In this document: positions 1-7,795 of the stretch, piece by piece
Layout of the letters: each line of letters opens with the position of its first letter
How positions within the stretch are numbered: the stretch's first letter is position 1
Assembly (NCBI GenBank): GCA_020435965.1
Contig: JAGQYS010000006.1
Coordinates: 12,948 to 76,947 of the forward strand
Reading direction: 5' to 3'
Length of the DNA: 64,000 nt
Source of the DNA: Flavobacteriaceae bacterium
Lineage (GTDB): Bacteria; Bacteroidota; Bacteroidia; Flavobacteriales; Flavobacteriaceae
Translations under genes and position numbers: made by a program
Notes under the pieces: generated by a model
What the model was told of the DNA's origin: nothing
Databases searched by the model: none
Seen by the model: only the letters and a program-made list of their open reading frames with translations

Positions 1-90
1 AGACCTTTTGTTTTGTTAAAAGGAAGTAAAAAAGAACGATTTGAAAAAGCAGTAAGGAATATTGATAAACTTATTAAAAAAAGAAAGTGA
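1..90 (+). CDS. C-terminal fragment of an upstream protein
   Basis: The first 90 bases read as 29 in-frame codons ending in TGA at 88-90, with a strongly basic tail (about ...NIDKLIKKRK). The gene starts before the window. The stop overlaps the GTG start of the DUF4301 gene by 4 bases (GTGA), so the two are probably translationally coupled. The tail faintly resembles the end of an AAA/NadR-like ATPase, but the fragment is too short to name the family. Confidence 0.55.
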   Translation, partial: RPFVLLKGSKKERFEKAVRNIDKLIKKRK

Positions 91-1640
91 ACTTTACCAA
101 AAAAGACATACAACAAATTGAAGCAAAAGGATTAACATTAGAACAAATTAAAGTCCAAATAGGCTTATTCAAAGCAGGCTTACCCTTTTTGAATTTAAAG
201 GATGCTGCAATAATTGGTAAAGGTATTCAAAAATTGGAAGCACCTGAAAAAGAAGCTTATATCCAAAAATTTCAAGAAAGACGAAATAATATATCTATCC
301 TGAAATTTGTTCCAGCTTCAGGCGCTGCAACAAGAATGTTTAAGTTTTTATTTCAATTTTTAGCAGAGTATAATCCTGAAAAGGAAAGCATCAATGCATA
401 TATCAATAAAAACAAAACCAAAGATTTATCTGTGTTTTTAATAGGCTTGGAAAAGTTGCCTTTTTTCGAACAGGTGATTCATAAAGTTCACAAAAGTGTA
501 TCCAATTTTAATGATTTAGGTTATGACTTGCAGCGCGTTGAGTTTGTAAAAACAATGCTTGAAGAAACCCAATTAAACTTAGCATTTTACCCAAAAGGAT
601 TATTGCCCTTTCATAGATATAAGCAAAACGTATCCACTGCTTTTGAAGAACATTTATTTGAAGCAGCTCTGTATGCATCATCTAATAATGTGGCTAATTT
701 ACATTTTACTATTTCTGAAAAACATAAACATCGTTTTGACGAAGAATTTAAGTTTATTGAAGAAGACGTTGAAAAACGAACCAATACAAAATTCAATATT
801 ACATTCTCCTACCAAAAAGAATCTACAGACACCATTGCTGTAACTCATAAAAATGAACCTTTTAGAGATGAGAACAATCAATTAGTATTTAGGCCTTCTG
901 GTCATGGAGCATTAATTGAAAATTTAAACGGCCTTAATGCAGACATTATTTTCATAAAAAATATAGATAATGTTGTGGTTAAGAAATATAAAAATGAAGT
1001 TGCCGACTATAAAATGATGCTTGCTGGAATTTTACTTGATGTACAAGAGAAAGCTTTTTATCATATAAAGCAATTAGATAAAAATCAATTGTCAGAATCT
1101 GAGCTTTTAGAAATTACCCATTTTGTATCTAACAGACTTAATGTCTCCATTAGCAATGAATTTGAAAAGTACTCGCTTAAATATCAAATAAAGTACCTCA
1201 AAGAAAAATTAAACAGACCGATTAGAGTTTGTGGCATGGTAAAAAATGAAGGTGAACCTGGAGGAGGACCATTTTGGGTAAAAGACGAAAGCGGTACTAT
1301 TTCACTTCAAATAGTGGAGTCTGCTCAAGTAGATAAAGACAGCAGACTACAAAAAGAAATCATGAAAAATGCTACCCATTTTAATCCGGTAGATTTGGTT
1401 TGTGGGACTAAGAATTACTTAGGTGAATCTTTTGACTTAACAAAGTTTGTAGACCATAAAACAGCTTTTATATCCGAAAAAACAAAGTCTGGAAAAAACT
1501 TAAAAGCATTAGAGCTTCCTGGATTATGGAATGGAGCTATGGCAAACTGGAACACCATTTTTGTTGAGGTGCCACTACGAACTTTCAATCCTGTAAAAAC
1601 CGTCAATGATTTGCTAAAACCCGCACATCAACTCACTTAA
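87..1640 (+). CDS. DUF4301 family protein
   Basis: This 517-residue soluble protein has no signal peptide or obvious membrane segment. It resembles the DUF4301 family, which is common in Bacteroidota and has no established function. Visible features are FVPASGAATRMFKFL near residue 70, which looks like a nucleotide- or phosphosugar-binding loop, a Gly-rich segment FRPSGHGALIENLN near residue 268, and GEPGGGPFWVKD near residue 390. DUF4301 is generally likened to nucleotidyl/sugar-phosphate transferase folds; that is family-level inference. The start is GTG at 87, overlapping the previous stop, and MNFTKKDIQQIE fits the family N-terminus. The arfB gene follows after one base, so these genes probably form one operon. 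Confidence 0.8.
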   Translation: MNFTKKDIQQIEAKGLTLEQIKVQIGLFKAGLPFLNLKDAAIIGKGIQKLEAPEKEAYIQKFQERRNNISILKFVPASGAATRMFKFLFQFLAEYNPEKESINAYINKNKTKDLSVFLIGLEKLPFFEQVIHKVHKSVSNFNDLGYDLQRVEFVKTMLEETQLNLAFYPKGLLPFHRYKQNVSTAFEEHLFEAALYASSNNVANLHFTISEKHKHRFDEEFKFIEEDVEKRTNTKFNITFSYQKESTDTIAVTHKNEPFRDENNQLVFRPSGHGALIENLNGLNADIIFIKNIDNVVVKKYKNEVADYKMMLAGILLDVQEKAFYHIKQLDKNQLSESELLEITHFVSNRLNVSISNEFEKYSLKYQIKYLKEKLNRPIRVCGMVKNEGEPGGGPFWVKDESGTISLQIVESAQVDKDSRLQKEIMKNATHFNPVDLVCGTKNYLGESFDLTKFVDHKTAFISEKTKSGKNLKALELPGLWNGAMANWNTIFVEVPLRTFNPVKTVNDLLKPAHQLT

Positions 1641-1641
1641 T

Positions 1642-2046
1642 TTGGATGCAGAACTACTCATATCAGAGATTACTTTAAAAGCCATTAGAAGCTCAGGAAG
1701 TGGAGGTCAAAATGTGAATAAAGTCTCTACAAAAATTGAGCTTCAGTTTGATGTTGATGCTTCAAATGGATTTGATGATGAAGAAAAAACCTTGTTAATA
1801 GAAAACTTAAAAACTAGATTGACAAAGAACAATGTTTTAATTCTACAATGTGATGAATCCAGAAGTCAGCTCAAAAACAAACAAATAGTAAAAGAACGGT
1901 TTTTAGAGATTATCAAAGAAGCATTAACCGTTCAGAAAGAGCGCATTCCAACTAAAACACCTAAAGCCGTAAAACGGAAACGGTTAAGAAATAAAAGGCA
2001 AAACTCTGAAAAGAAAGCCAATAGAAAACCACCTGAATTGGATTGA
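1642..2046 (+). CDS. arfB: Alternative ribosome-rescue peptidyl-tRNA hydrolase ArfB
   Basis: This 134-residue protein is a small class I release-factor-like hydrolase that frees stalled ribosomes by hydrolysing peptidyl-tRNA. The catalytic GGQ lies at residues 21-23 in SGSGGQNVNKVST. It lacks the codon-recognition domains of RF1/RF2. The C-terminus is long and basic (KTPKAVKRKRLRNKRQNSEKKANR), as in ArfB/YaeJ, where the tail enters the empty mRNA channel. The only reasonable start in frame is TTG at 1642, one base after the DUF4301 stop; the nearby ATG at 1646 is out of frame. The tight spacing implies translational coupling. Length is close to the E. coli protein (140). Confidence 0.9.
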   Translation: MDAELLISEITLKAIRSSGSGGQNVNKVSTKIELQFDVDASNGFDDEEKTLLIENLKTRLTKNNVLILQCDESRSQLKNKQIVKERFLEIIKEALTVQKERIPTKTPKAVKRKRLRNKRQNSEKKANRKPPELD

Positions 2047-2068
2047 AATTAAGAGTAACAGTTATAGT

Positions 2069-2096
2069 TTATCGTAATATTGCAATATTACGATAA
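2069..2096. repeat. 28-nt perfect zero-loop palindrome downstream of arfB
   Basis: Each half is 14 nt (left TTATCGTAATATTG, right its exact reverse complement) with no spacer. It lies 22 bases after the arfB stop. It could fold as a terminator-like hairpin or act as a dyad binding site. Its core, ATATTGCAATAT, recurs in the larger palindrome at 35452-35491. Confidence 0.7.
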
Positions 2097-2151
2097 TATA
2101 TTATAAAATGAAATAATCATCAATCGTTGTTCTAAAATCATAAATCTATTT

Positions 2152-2159
2152 TATCTTTG
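2152..2159 (+). promoter_or_regulatory. Bacteroidota -7 promoter element before the TPP riboswitch
   Basis: TATCTTTG matches the TAnnTTTG consensus. A TTG at 2127-2129 lies about 22 bases upstream, which fits the -33 element. Transcription would start just before the riboswitch at about 2163. Confidence 0.6.
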
Positions 2160-2162
2160 CAT

Positions 2163-2330
2163 CGTTCTCAAAAAGGGGTGCTTCACAGATTGACGATTCC
2201 CGATTAATGATTTACGATTTAAGAATTAATAGTTCAAAAATCTACAATCAAAAATCTACAATCAAAAATCCAAAAGGCTGAGATCATACCCATTGAACCT
2301 AGAACAGGTAATGCTGTTTAGGAAACGAGC
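2163..2330 (+). promoter_or_regulatory. TPP (THI-box) riboswitch with an enlarged P3 arm
   Basis: The conserved core is clear: GGGGTGC at 2175-2181, then GGCTGAGATCATACCC at 2276-2291, TTGAACCT at 2293-2300, ACAGG near 2304 and TTAGGAAACG at 2318-2327. The pyrimidine-sensing GCTGAGA motif and the TGAACCT thiamine-box element are both present. CGTT at 2163-2166 can pair with AACG at 2324-2327 as P1. About 95 bases of low-complexity AT-rich sequence separate the two halves in the P3 region. The aptamer precedes a TonB-dependent receptor, so thiamine or a precursor is the likely imported substrate, with uptake repressed when TPP is plentiful. Confidence 0.9.
2236..2271 (+). repeat. Short tandem repeat inside the riboswitch P3 arm
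   Basis: Two consecutive copies of a 14-nt unit (AAAATCTACAATCA) and a partial third lie between the two conserved halves of the TPP aptamer. The preceding stretch (2188-2220) is also repetitive, with several CGATT units. The tract looks like replication slippage in a loop that tolerates length change. Confidence 0.75.
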
Positions 2331-2336
2331 GTCAAG

Positions 2337-2357
2337 AAAATGTCCACTGGACATTTT
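2337..2357 (+). terminator. Hairpin after the TPP aptamer, possible expression platform
   Basis: AAAATGTCCA at 2337-2346 and TGGACATTTT at 2348-2357 are perfect inverted repeats separated by one base, followed by further T residues. Position just after the aptamer and about 115 bases before the receptor ATG suits a conditional terminator. It could instead be a dispersed palindrome. No anti-terminator pairing was demonstrated. Confidence 0.4.
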
Positions 2358-2473
2358 TAGCGAGTGCGATTAGATTCATCAAGCATGATTTATCGTATAA
2401 AGCTCAAGGTAAAACAATCAATTAACAAAGAATAATAGCCTCTTTTATTCGATTATAATTTTATGTAATCGCA

Positions 2474-4660
2474 ATGAAAAACATAGTCATTTTTTTTACT
2501 CTTTTTTTTCTATCAACCATTAGTGTATTTTCACAAGAAACCCAACAAGATTCAACCCAAACAGAAACATTAGACGAAGTTTTGGTCAAAGCTGTGCGTG
2601 TTAATGCAACATCACCAATAACACATTCTAATGTCACTAAAGAACAACTTGAAAAGCGCAACTTGGGCCAAGACTTACCTATTCTTTTAAATTATTTACC
2701 TTCTGTAGTAACAACAACTGATGCTGGAGCTGGAATTGGTTATACAGGAATTCGTGTTCGTGGAGTCAGTGCACAATCCACTAATATTACAATTAACGGA
2801 ATTCCGTATAACGATGCCGAATCGTTAGGTACGTTTTGGGTGAATTTAGGTGATTTTTCATCTTCTGTTGAAAGTCTCCAACTACAACGTGGTGTTGGTA
2901 CATCAACAAACGGTTCAGGCGCTTTTGGTGCAAGTATCAATATATTAACTGATGCTATTTCTGAAAGCGCTAATGCAGAAATTTCTAACACCTTCGGAAG
3001 CTATAACACCAGAAAACACAATGTAAAATTTAGTACAGGAAAACTAAACAATCACTTCGAGTTTGCTGGTCGTTTATCACAAATACAATCAGATGGTTAT
3101 ATAGATAGAGCGTCATCAAACTTAAAATCCTATTTTCTGCAAGGAAGTTATGTTGATGATAACACTTTGATTAAAGCCATTACATTTAGTGGCCATGAAA
3201 TCACTTATCAATCATGGAATGGCTTGGAAGATTTAGATTTATTGGAGAACGATAGAACCTATAACACAGCTGGAATGTACACTGATGACAATGGCAATGT
3301 GCAGTTTTATGATAATGAAGTAGATAATTACAAACAAAACCATTACCAGTTGCATTGGAATGAGCGTTTTAATAATAACTGGTCTACAAATCTAGCATTG
3401 AATTTTACACATGGAGAAGGTTATTTTGAACAGTATAAAGAAGATGAAGACTTTGCAGATTATAATTTGGAAGAAATCACTATTGGAGGCGAAACCATAA
3501 ACACCACAGATTTAATAAGACGTCGTTGGTTGGACAATGATTTTTATGTCGTAAATGCAAACGTTAATTACAAAGACAATGTTTTTAACACAACATTTGG
3601 TGGTTCGTATAGCAACTATTCTGGAGATCATTTTGGAGAAATCATTTGGGTACAATACGCAAGTGATAGCCAAATAAGAGATCGTTATTACAACGGAAAT
3701 GGCAAAAAAACAGACCTGAGTTTTTTTGCAAAAGGAACCTATCGCGTAAATGATAAAATTAGTCTTTTTGCCGACTTACAAACCAGACATGTTAATTATA
3801 AAACCACTGGAACAAATTCAGACATCATAGTGTTTTTAGTGGACAAAAACTTTAATTTCTTTAATCCTAAAGCTGGCATTACCTATAAGCTAGATAATAA
3901 AAACAACATGTATTTTTCATACGCAAGAGCCAACAGAGAGCCAAACAGAGATGATTTTGAAAACAATACCAATATAAAACCAGAACAGCTTAACGATTTT
4001 GAATTAGGATGGAGACATAATTCAAATACATTCAGAATAAACACCAATTTGTATTACATGTTGTATAATGAGCAGTTGGTATTAACAGGTGCTTTGGATG
4101 ATGTTGGAAGCCCTTTGCGAGATAATAGTGGAGCTAGTTACAGATTAGGTTTAGAGGTTGATGCTGCAATTCAAATTTCTAAGCAGTTTGCCATTCAGCC
4201 TAACTTTACAATCAGTTCTAATAAAAATAAAGAAACCTTTTTCCAAAGAGATGGAGTTTTAGAAAACCTTGGGAAAACCAACATTTCTTTTTCACCAGAA
4301 TTTATTGCTGCAAACGCTTTAGTGTTTCAACCAAAACAAAATATTCAATTGTCATTATTAAGTAAATTTGTTGGAGAACAATTTATGGGAAATACAGATT
4401 CTGAAACCTCAAAATTGGATAGTTACTTTGTAAACGACTTTAATATTACCTATCAATTAAAAACAAATTCAATATTTAAAGAGATTTTGTTTTCAGGTTT
4501 AGTGAACAATATTTTTGGAGAAAAGTATATCTCTAATGGCTATTACTATACCTATGATGATACATGGTCTAATCCAGGAGAAACAACAACCATTGAAGGT
4601 ACAGGCTTTTATCCGCAGGCAACTACTAATTTTTTAATTGGTACAACGTTTAAATTTTAA
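2474..4660 (+). CDS. TonB-dependent outer membrane receptor, TPP-riboswitch controlled
   Basis: This 728-residue protein has a signal peptide ending near SVFSQ (residue 21), a TonB-box-like segment ETLDEVLVKA near residue 32, a plug domain (about 50-165, with GYTGIRVRGVS, TINGIPYNDAE and LQRGVGTSTNGSGAFG) and a 22-strand-type beta-barrel ending in a terminal phenylalanine. It imports a ligand through the outer membrane using TonB-ExbBD energy. The upstream TPP riboswitch makes thiamine or a thiamine derivative the probable substrate, comparable to the thiamine receptors described in Bacteroides. No adjacent thiamine biosynthesis or inner-membrane transporter gene is present. It converges with the next gene, the stops overlapping by 4 bases. 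Confidence 0.93.
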   Translation: MKNIVIFFTLFFLSTISVFSQETQQDSTQTETLDEVLVKAVRVNATSPITHSNVTKEQLEKRNLGQDLPILLNYLPSVVTTTDAGAGIGYTGIRVRGVSAQSTNITINGIPYNDAESLGTFWVNLGDFSSSVESLQLQRGVGTSTNGSGAFGASINILTDAISESANAEISNTFGSYNTRKHNVKFSTGKLNNHFEFAGRLSQIQSDGYIDRASSNLKSYFLQGSYVDDNTLIKAITFSGHEITYQSWNGLEDLDLLENDRTYNTAGMYTDDNGNVQFYDNEVDNYKQNHYQLHWNERFNNNWSTNLALNFTHGEGYFEQYKEDEDFADYNLEEITIGGETINTTDLIRRRWLDNDFYVVNANVNYKDNVFNTTFGGSYSNYSGDHFGEIIWVQYASDSQIRDRYYNGNGKKTDLSFFAKGTYRVNDKISLFADLQTRHVNYKTTGTNSDIIVFLVDKNFNFFNPKAGITYKLDNKNNMYFSYARANREPNRDDFENNTNIKPEQLNDFELGWRHNSNTFRINTNLYYMLYNEQLVLTGALDDVGSPLRDNSGASYRLGLEVDAAIQISKQFAIQPNFTISSNKNKETFFQRDGVLENLGKTNISFSPEFIAANALVFQPKQNIQLSLLSKFVGEQFMGNTDSETSKLDSYFVNDFNITYQLKTNSIFKEILFSGLVNNIFGEKYISNGYYYTYDDTWSNPGETTTIEGTGFYPQATTNFLIGTTFKF

Positions 4661-5085
4661 TTTATAACCAATATATCTCCATTAAGCTCAGTACGATACG
4701 CTTTTAAGCCACAACGTAATTCAGAGTTTTCAAGTGGTTGTCCAGTAAACAAGCTATACTTATTGGCATCTAAACAACCACAAACGCCTTCACCTTGAGA
4801 AATTGTGAGAATTGAGCAGCTACTTGGTGTATGGTTTGGGTCTGCTGCATCAAAAGCAACAAAGCCAGTACCTGTATTGGTTATGATAAGACCTCCATTT
4901 CCTTGTCCGGAAATATACACAGAATTGCCAATAAAATTTAAATCGCCATATTGAGGTAAGTTTAAATTTAAACTAGTATTGACACCAACATTAAGCAAAA
5001 AATTGCAGTTACTGTTGTTGTCATCATTCTTACTGCAACCTAAAAAAAATAAGGCAGTCAAATAAAAAAAAGCAAATTTTTTCAT
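4657..5085 (-). CDS. Lipoprotein with a Rieske-like fold but no complete cluster ligands
   Basis: This 142-residue protein starts with a lipoprotein signal: hydrophobic segment, then LFFLGC with Cys17 as the lipidation site, then an acidic Asn-rich linker. The C-terminal half (TGTGFVAFDAADPNHTPSSCS, later VCGCLDANKYSLFTGQP and LKAYRTEL) has the order and spacing of a Rieske [2Fe-2S] domain, but the usual CxH and CxxH ligand pairs are not intact. Similar short lipoproteins occur widely in Flavobacteriaceae without known function. It faces the TonB receptor gene and is probably transcribed alone. The family assignment is by pattern only. Confidence 0.6.
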   Translation of the reverse strand: MKKFAFFYLTALFFLGCSKNDDNNSNCNFLLNVGVNTSLNLNLPQYGDLNFIGNSVYISGQGNGGLIITNTGTGFVAFDAADPNHTPSSCSILTISQGEGVCGCLDANKYSLFTGQPLENSELRCGLKAYRTELNGDILVIN

Positions 5086-5131
5086 CTTAGAATTTTATTT
5101 TCAATTTACAATAATACACACTTGAAACTAA

Positions 5132-5147
5132 TAATTTTGTATATTTG
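5132..5147 (+). promoter_or_regulatory. Overlapping -7 promoter elements upstream of greA
   Basis: TAATTTTG (5132-5139) and TATATTTG (5140-5147) both match TAnnTTTG. A TTG at 5122-5124 may belong to a -33 element. They would give a greA leader of about 75 bases containing the palindrome at 5180-5199. Confidence 0.45.
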
Positions 5148-5179
5148 TCATACAATCTCGTGAAAACGGGATTTTTTTT

Positions 5180-5199
5180 ATGCTGAACTAGTTCAGCAT
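5180..5199. repeat. Dispersed palindrome ATGCTGAA-(4-5 nt)-TTCAGCAT, copy 1
   Basis: ATGCTGAACT is followed by its reverse complement AGTTCAGCAT, then a T-rich run. The same 8-bp arms recur at 22274-22294 inside leuS and at 42335-42355. Here it lies in the greA leader, 27 bases before the start codon, and could act as a weak attenuator. Confidence 0.8.
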
Positions 5200-5225
5200 C
5201 TTTTTATTATTTAAACGATGAAGTT

Positions 5226-5702
5226 ATGAGTAACGTATCTTATTACACTGCTGAAGGGTTAAAAAAATTACGAGACGAGTTAAAACAACTTAAAGATATA
5301 GAGCGTCCAAAGGCATCACAAGCCATTGCTGATGCTAGAGATAAAGGTGATTTGAGTGAAAATGCTGAATATGATGCAGCAAAAGAAGCTCAAGGCATGC
5401 TGGAGATGAAAATTGCTAAGCTTGAAGAAGTTTTAGCTGGAGCTAGATTAATAGATGAATCACAATTAGATACCTCCAAAGTTTTAGTGCTATCTAAAGT
5501 GAAAATAAAAAACCAGACCAATGGAATGGAAATGGTTTATACTTTGGTAGCTGATGGTGAAGCAGATTTAGCTTCTGGAAAAATTTCTGTAAACTCACCT
5601 ATTGGAAAAGGCTTGTTGGGAAAATCTGTTGGCGAAGTTGCTGAAATACAAGTGCCAAATGGAGTAATGAAGTTTGATGTTTTAGAAATAACAAGAGCAT
5701 AA
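5226..5702 (+). CDS. greA: Transcription elongation factor GreA
   Basis: This 158-residue protein matches GreA in length and layout. The N-terminal antiparallel coiled coil covers about residues 1-75 and carries the acidic tip in DARDKGDLSENAEYDAAKEAQ. The C-terminal FKBP-like domain contains ISVNSPIGKGLLGKSVGEV. GreA enters the RNA polymerase secondary channel and stimulates cleavage of backtracked transcripts. The stop TAA overlaps the next ATG by one base (TAATG), so greA and the HIT gene are coupled, an arrangement common in Flavobacteriaceae. Confidence 0.97.
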   Translation: MSNVSYYTAEGLKKLRDELKQLKDIERPKASQAIADARDKGDLSENAEYDAAKEAQGMLEMKIAKLEEVLAGARLIDESQLDTSKVLVLSKVKIKNQTNGMEMVYTLVADGEADLASGKISVNSPIGKGLLGKSVGEVAEIQVPNGVMKFDVLEITRA

Positions 5703-6097
5703 TGGCTAATATTTTCACTAAAATAATTAATGGAGAAATTCCTTGTTACAAGGTCGCCGAAACAGATGAATTTTTAGCATTCTTAGACATTAATCCAAAT
5801 GCCAAAGGACATACTTTGTGCATACCTAAAGTTGAGGTTGACAAAATTTTTGATCTTGATAAAGAAACTTATGGAAGCTTAATGGAATTTTCCAGAACCG
5901 TTGCAATTGCCATAAAAAAAGTAATTCCTTGCAAACGAGTTGGTATGACTGTTATTGGTCTTGAAGTGCCTCATGCACATGTGCATTTAATTCCTTTAAA
6001 CTCTATGGATGATGCTCGTTTTATTTCAAAAGAAAAACTAACTCCAGAAGAGTTTGAAACTACTGCTAAAGCAATTGCGAGTTACGTAGAGCTTTAA
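5702..6097 (+). CDS. HIT family nucleotide hydrolase/transferase
   Basis: This 131-residue protein contains the histidine triad HAHVHLIP near residues 98-105, the nucleotidyl-transfer active site of the HIT superfamily. The N-terminal IFTKIINGEIPCYKV is typical of the Hint/HinT branch, which hydrolyses phosphoramidate adenylates. Only one potential zinc-type Cys is visible, so it is not an Aprataxin-like form. It is translationally coupled to greA and converges with the following gene, the stops overlapping by 4 bases. Confidence 0.93.
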   Translation: MANIFTKIINGEIPCYKVAETDEFLAFLDINPNAKGHTLCIPKVEVDKIFDLDKETYGSLMEFSRTVAIAIKKVIPCKRVGMTVIGLEVPHAHVHLIPLNSMDDARFISKEKLTPEEFETTAKAIASYVEL

Positions 6098-6444
6098 CCA
6101 AAAACACCAAAAACATATAGTATAATGAATAGGATAATTATGTCTAAGGATATGATTATTATCCAAGCTCCTTTTTTTAGTTTTATTGATTTGGGTTTTG
6201 GTTCAAAGGTTTTTTTATGGTAATCAACGATACGATCAATATCATCAGTCCAACGTGCAGGATAAATTGGAGTTTGGCAAGTAGTACAATTTAAATGATG
6301 CTTAGTATTATTAGTTATGGACTTATAAAGGTTAGTTTCAACAAATTCTTGTTTAAAGCATAATTTTAAACCTTCGTTTGAGTAGCATTCAGGACAATTG
6401 TTGTTTAATCTTACTGTTTTTAGTGTAATGTATTGCTTTTTCAT
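6094..6444 (-). CDS. Small zinc-ribbon membrane protein of unknown function
   Basis: This 116-residue protein has two Cys pairs (CPEC at about 18-21 and CTTC near 53-56), which probably form a zinc ribbon. A basic linker follows, then one strongly hydrophobic C-terminal membrane segment (about 92-115). The topology suggests a cytoplasmic zinc-ribbon domain tethered by a C-terminal anchor. It lies 10 bases downstream of the sensor kinase gene on the same strand, so the two may be co-transcribed. I do not recognise the family. Confidence 0.6.
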   Translation of the reverse strand: MKKQYITLKTVRLNNNCPECYSNEGLKLCFKQEFVETNLYKSITNNTKHHLNCTTCQTPIYPARWTDDIDRIVDYHKKTFEPKPKSIKLKKGAWIIIISLDIIILFIILYVFGVFG

Positions 6445-6454
6445 CTCTTAATGA

Positions 6455-7663
6455 TTAAGCTATTAACTTTAATGATATTTGAATCGTTGTTCCTTTATTA
6501 AGCTCAGAATTCAACACTTTAATTTTTCCTTGATGGTAATCTTCAATAATACGTCTGGAAAGTGATAAGCCCAATCCCCAACCTCTTTTTTTACTTGTAA
6601 AACCTGGTTCAAATATCTTTTTAAAACGTGCTTTTGGTATGCCTTTTCCTGTATCTGTTACTTGTACATAAACATTTTTATCAGAATGAGTAACTGAAAT
6701 TTTTAGTTGCCCTTTGCCTTTCATGGCATCAATGGCATTTTTTACAAGGTTTTCAATAGTCCAACTATATAATTGCGTATTTAAATTAACGTATAGTGGA
6801 TTTTCAGGAGCTTCAAATTCAAATTCAACGAGTTTTGATGATCGTGCTTTTAAATAATCATAAGCGTCTTGTGTTGCCAAAATAACATCAACCTTATCAA
6901 GTGTTGGTACAGATCCAATTTTACTAAAACGATCAGTTATGGTTTGTAATCTATTAATATCCTTTTCAATCTCTAAGATGTATTCTGAATTAACCTGTTC
7001 TGAACGTAAAATCTCTGTCCAACCAACAAGCGATGATAATGGCGTACCAATTTGATGCGCTGTTTCTTTTGCCATTCCTGTCCAAAGTTTATTTTGTGCA
7101 GCCACTTTTGTGCTTCGGTAAAAAAAGTAAGCTACAGCAGCAAACAATATGATGATAAGCACCAATGCTAAAGGATAGTATTTGAGTTTGTTAAGAAGTG
7201 GAGAATTACCATAATAAAGAGTTCCAGAATATTCAGTGCCTGAACTAGAATCAGCAAAATTAAATTGTAACGGAGTATTTTCATTTTCAAACTTTGTTAA
7301 TAATCGTTCAAAATTTTTAGCTACAAATACCGAATCAGATTTTATTTTGATAGTGTCATTTACATTATCCTTTCCATTAATATTTCTATAACTTATGATT
7401 TTTTTGTCAGAGTCTAGCAATAACATTGGAGTTGTTACAGTAGAATCAACAACAATATATTCCGCAACTATGTTTAACTCGTTATCTGTAAAAATATTTT
7501 TAGAAAATTCTTCATAAGCAAAAATCCATTTTTCCATTTTTGCTCGCTCTTCAGCTTTAAAATGCTGAAAAAAATCGTAAGTATTCCATAGGATTAAAGA
7601 AATAATGATAAACGATGAAAGCACAATAATCCATCGTAAAATATTTTGATTTTTGGTTAGCAT
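6455..7663 (-). CDS. Membrane sensor histidine kinase (orphan)
   Basis: This 402-residue kinase has membrane segments at about 11-32 and 160-180 flanking a periplasmic sensor of about 130 residues. The phosphoacceptor is the His in KETAHQIGTPLSS (about residue 204). The ATP-binding domain follows with the N box ENLVKNAID, DTGKGIP and WGLGLSLSRRI. No HAMP domain is evident. The AHQIGTP variant is common in a Bacteroidota kinase subfamily. No response regulator is adjacent, so its partner must be elsewhere. The small zinc-ribbon membrane protein follows on the same strand. Confidence 0.9.
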   Translation of the reverse strand: MLTKNQNILRWIIVLSSFIIISLILWNTYDFFQHFKAEERAKMEKWIFAYEEFSKNIFTDNELNIVAEYIVVDSTVTTPMLLLDSDKKIISYRNINGKDNVNDTIKIKSDSVFVAKNFERLLTKFENENTPLQFNFADSSSGTEYSGTLYYGNSPLLNKLKYYPLALVLIIILFAAVAYFFYRSTKVAAQNKLWTGMAKETAHQIGTPLSSLVGWTEILRSEQVNSEYILEIEKDINRLQTITDRFSKIGSVPTLDKVDVILATQDAYDYLKARSSKLVEFEFEAPENPLYVNLNTQLYSWTIENLVKNAIDAMKGKGQLKISVTHSDKNVYVQVTDTGKGIPKARFKKIFEPGFTSKKRGWGLGLSLSRRIIEDYHQGKIKVLNSELNKGTTIQISLKLIA

Positions 7664-7771
7664 CTATGAATTAAAATTTCAATTTTAAATATACAATGTA
7701 TAAATGTAAATATGTTAATATTATTGCGCAACTTGTTAGTAAAACTGTTTTTAGTTGCAAGCGATAATGGT

Positions 7772-7779
7772 TAACTTTG
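7772..7779 (+). promoter_or_regulatory. -7 promoter element of the flavin reductase gene
   Basis: TAACTTTG matches TAnnTTTG and lies 17 bases before the ATG at 7796. This supports the ATG over the in-frame TTG at 7787, which would leave almost no leader. Confidence 0.5.
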
Positions 7780-7795
7780 CCCAAACTTGTTATTA

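Noticed and set aside
2236-2271. CRISPR-like array
   Set aside because: Only two to three short direct units without unique spacers; it is a tandem slippage tract in a riboswitch arm.
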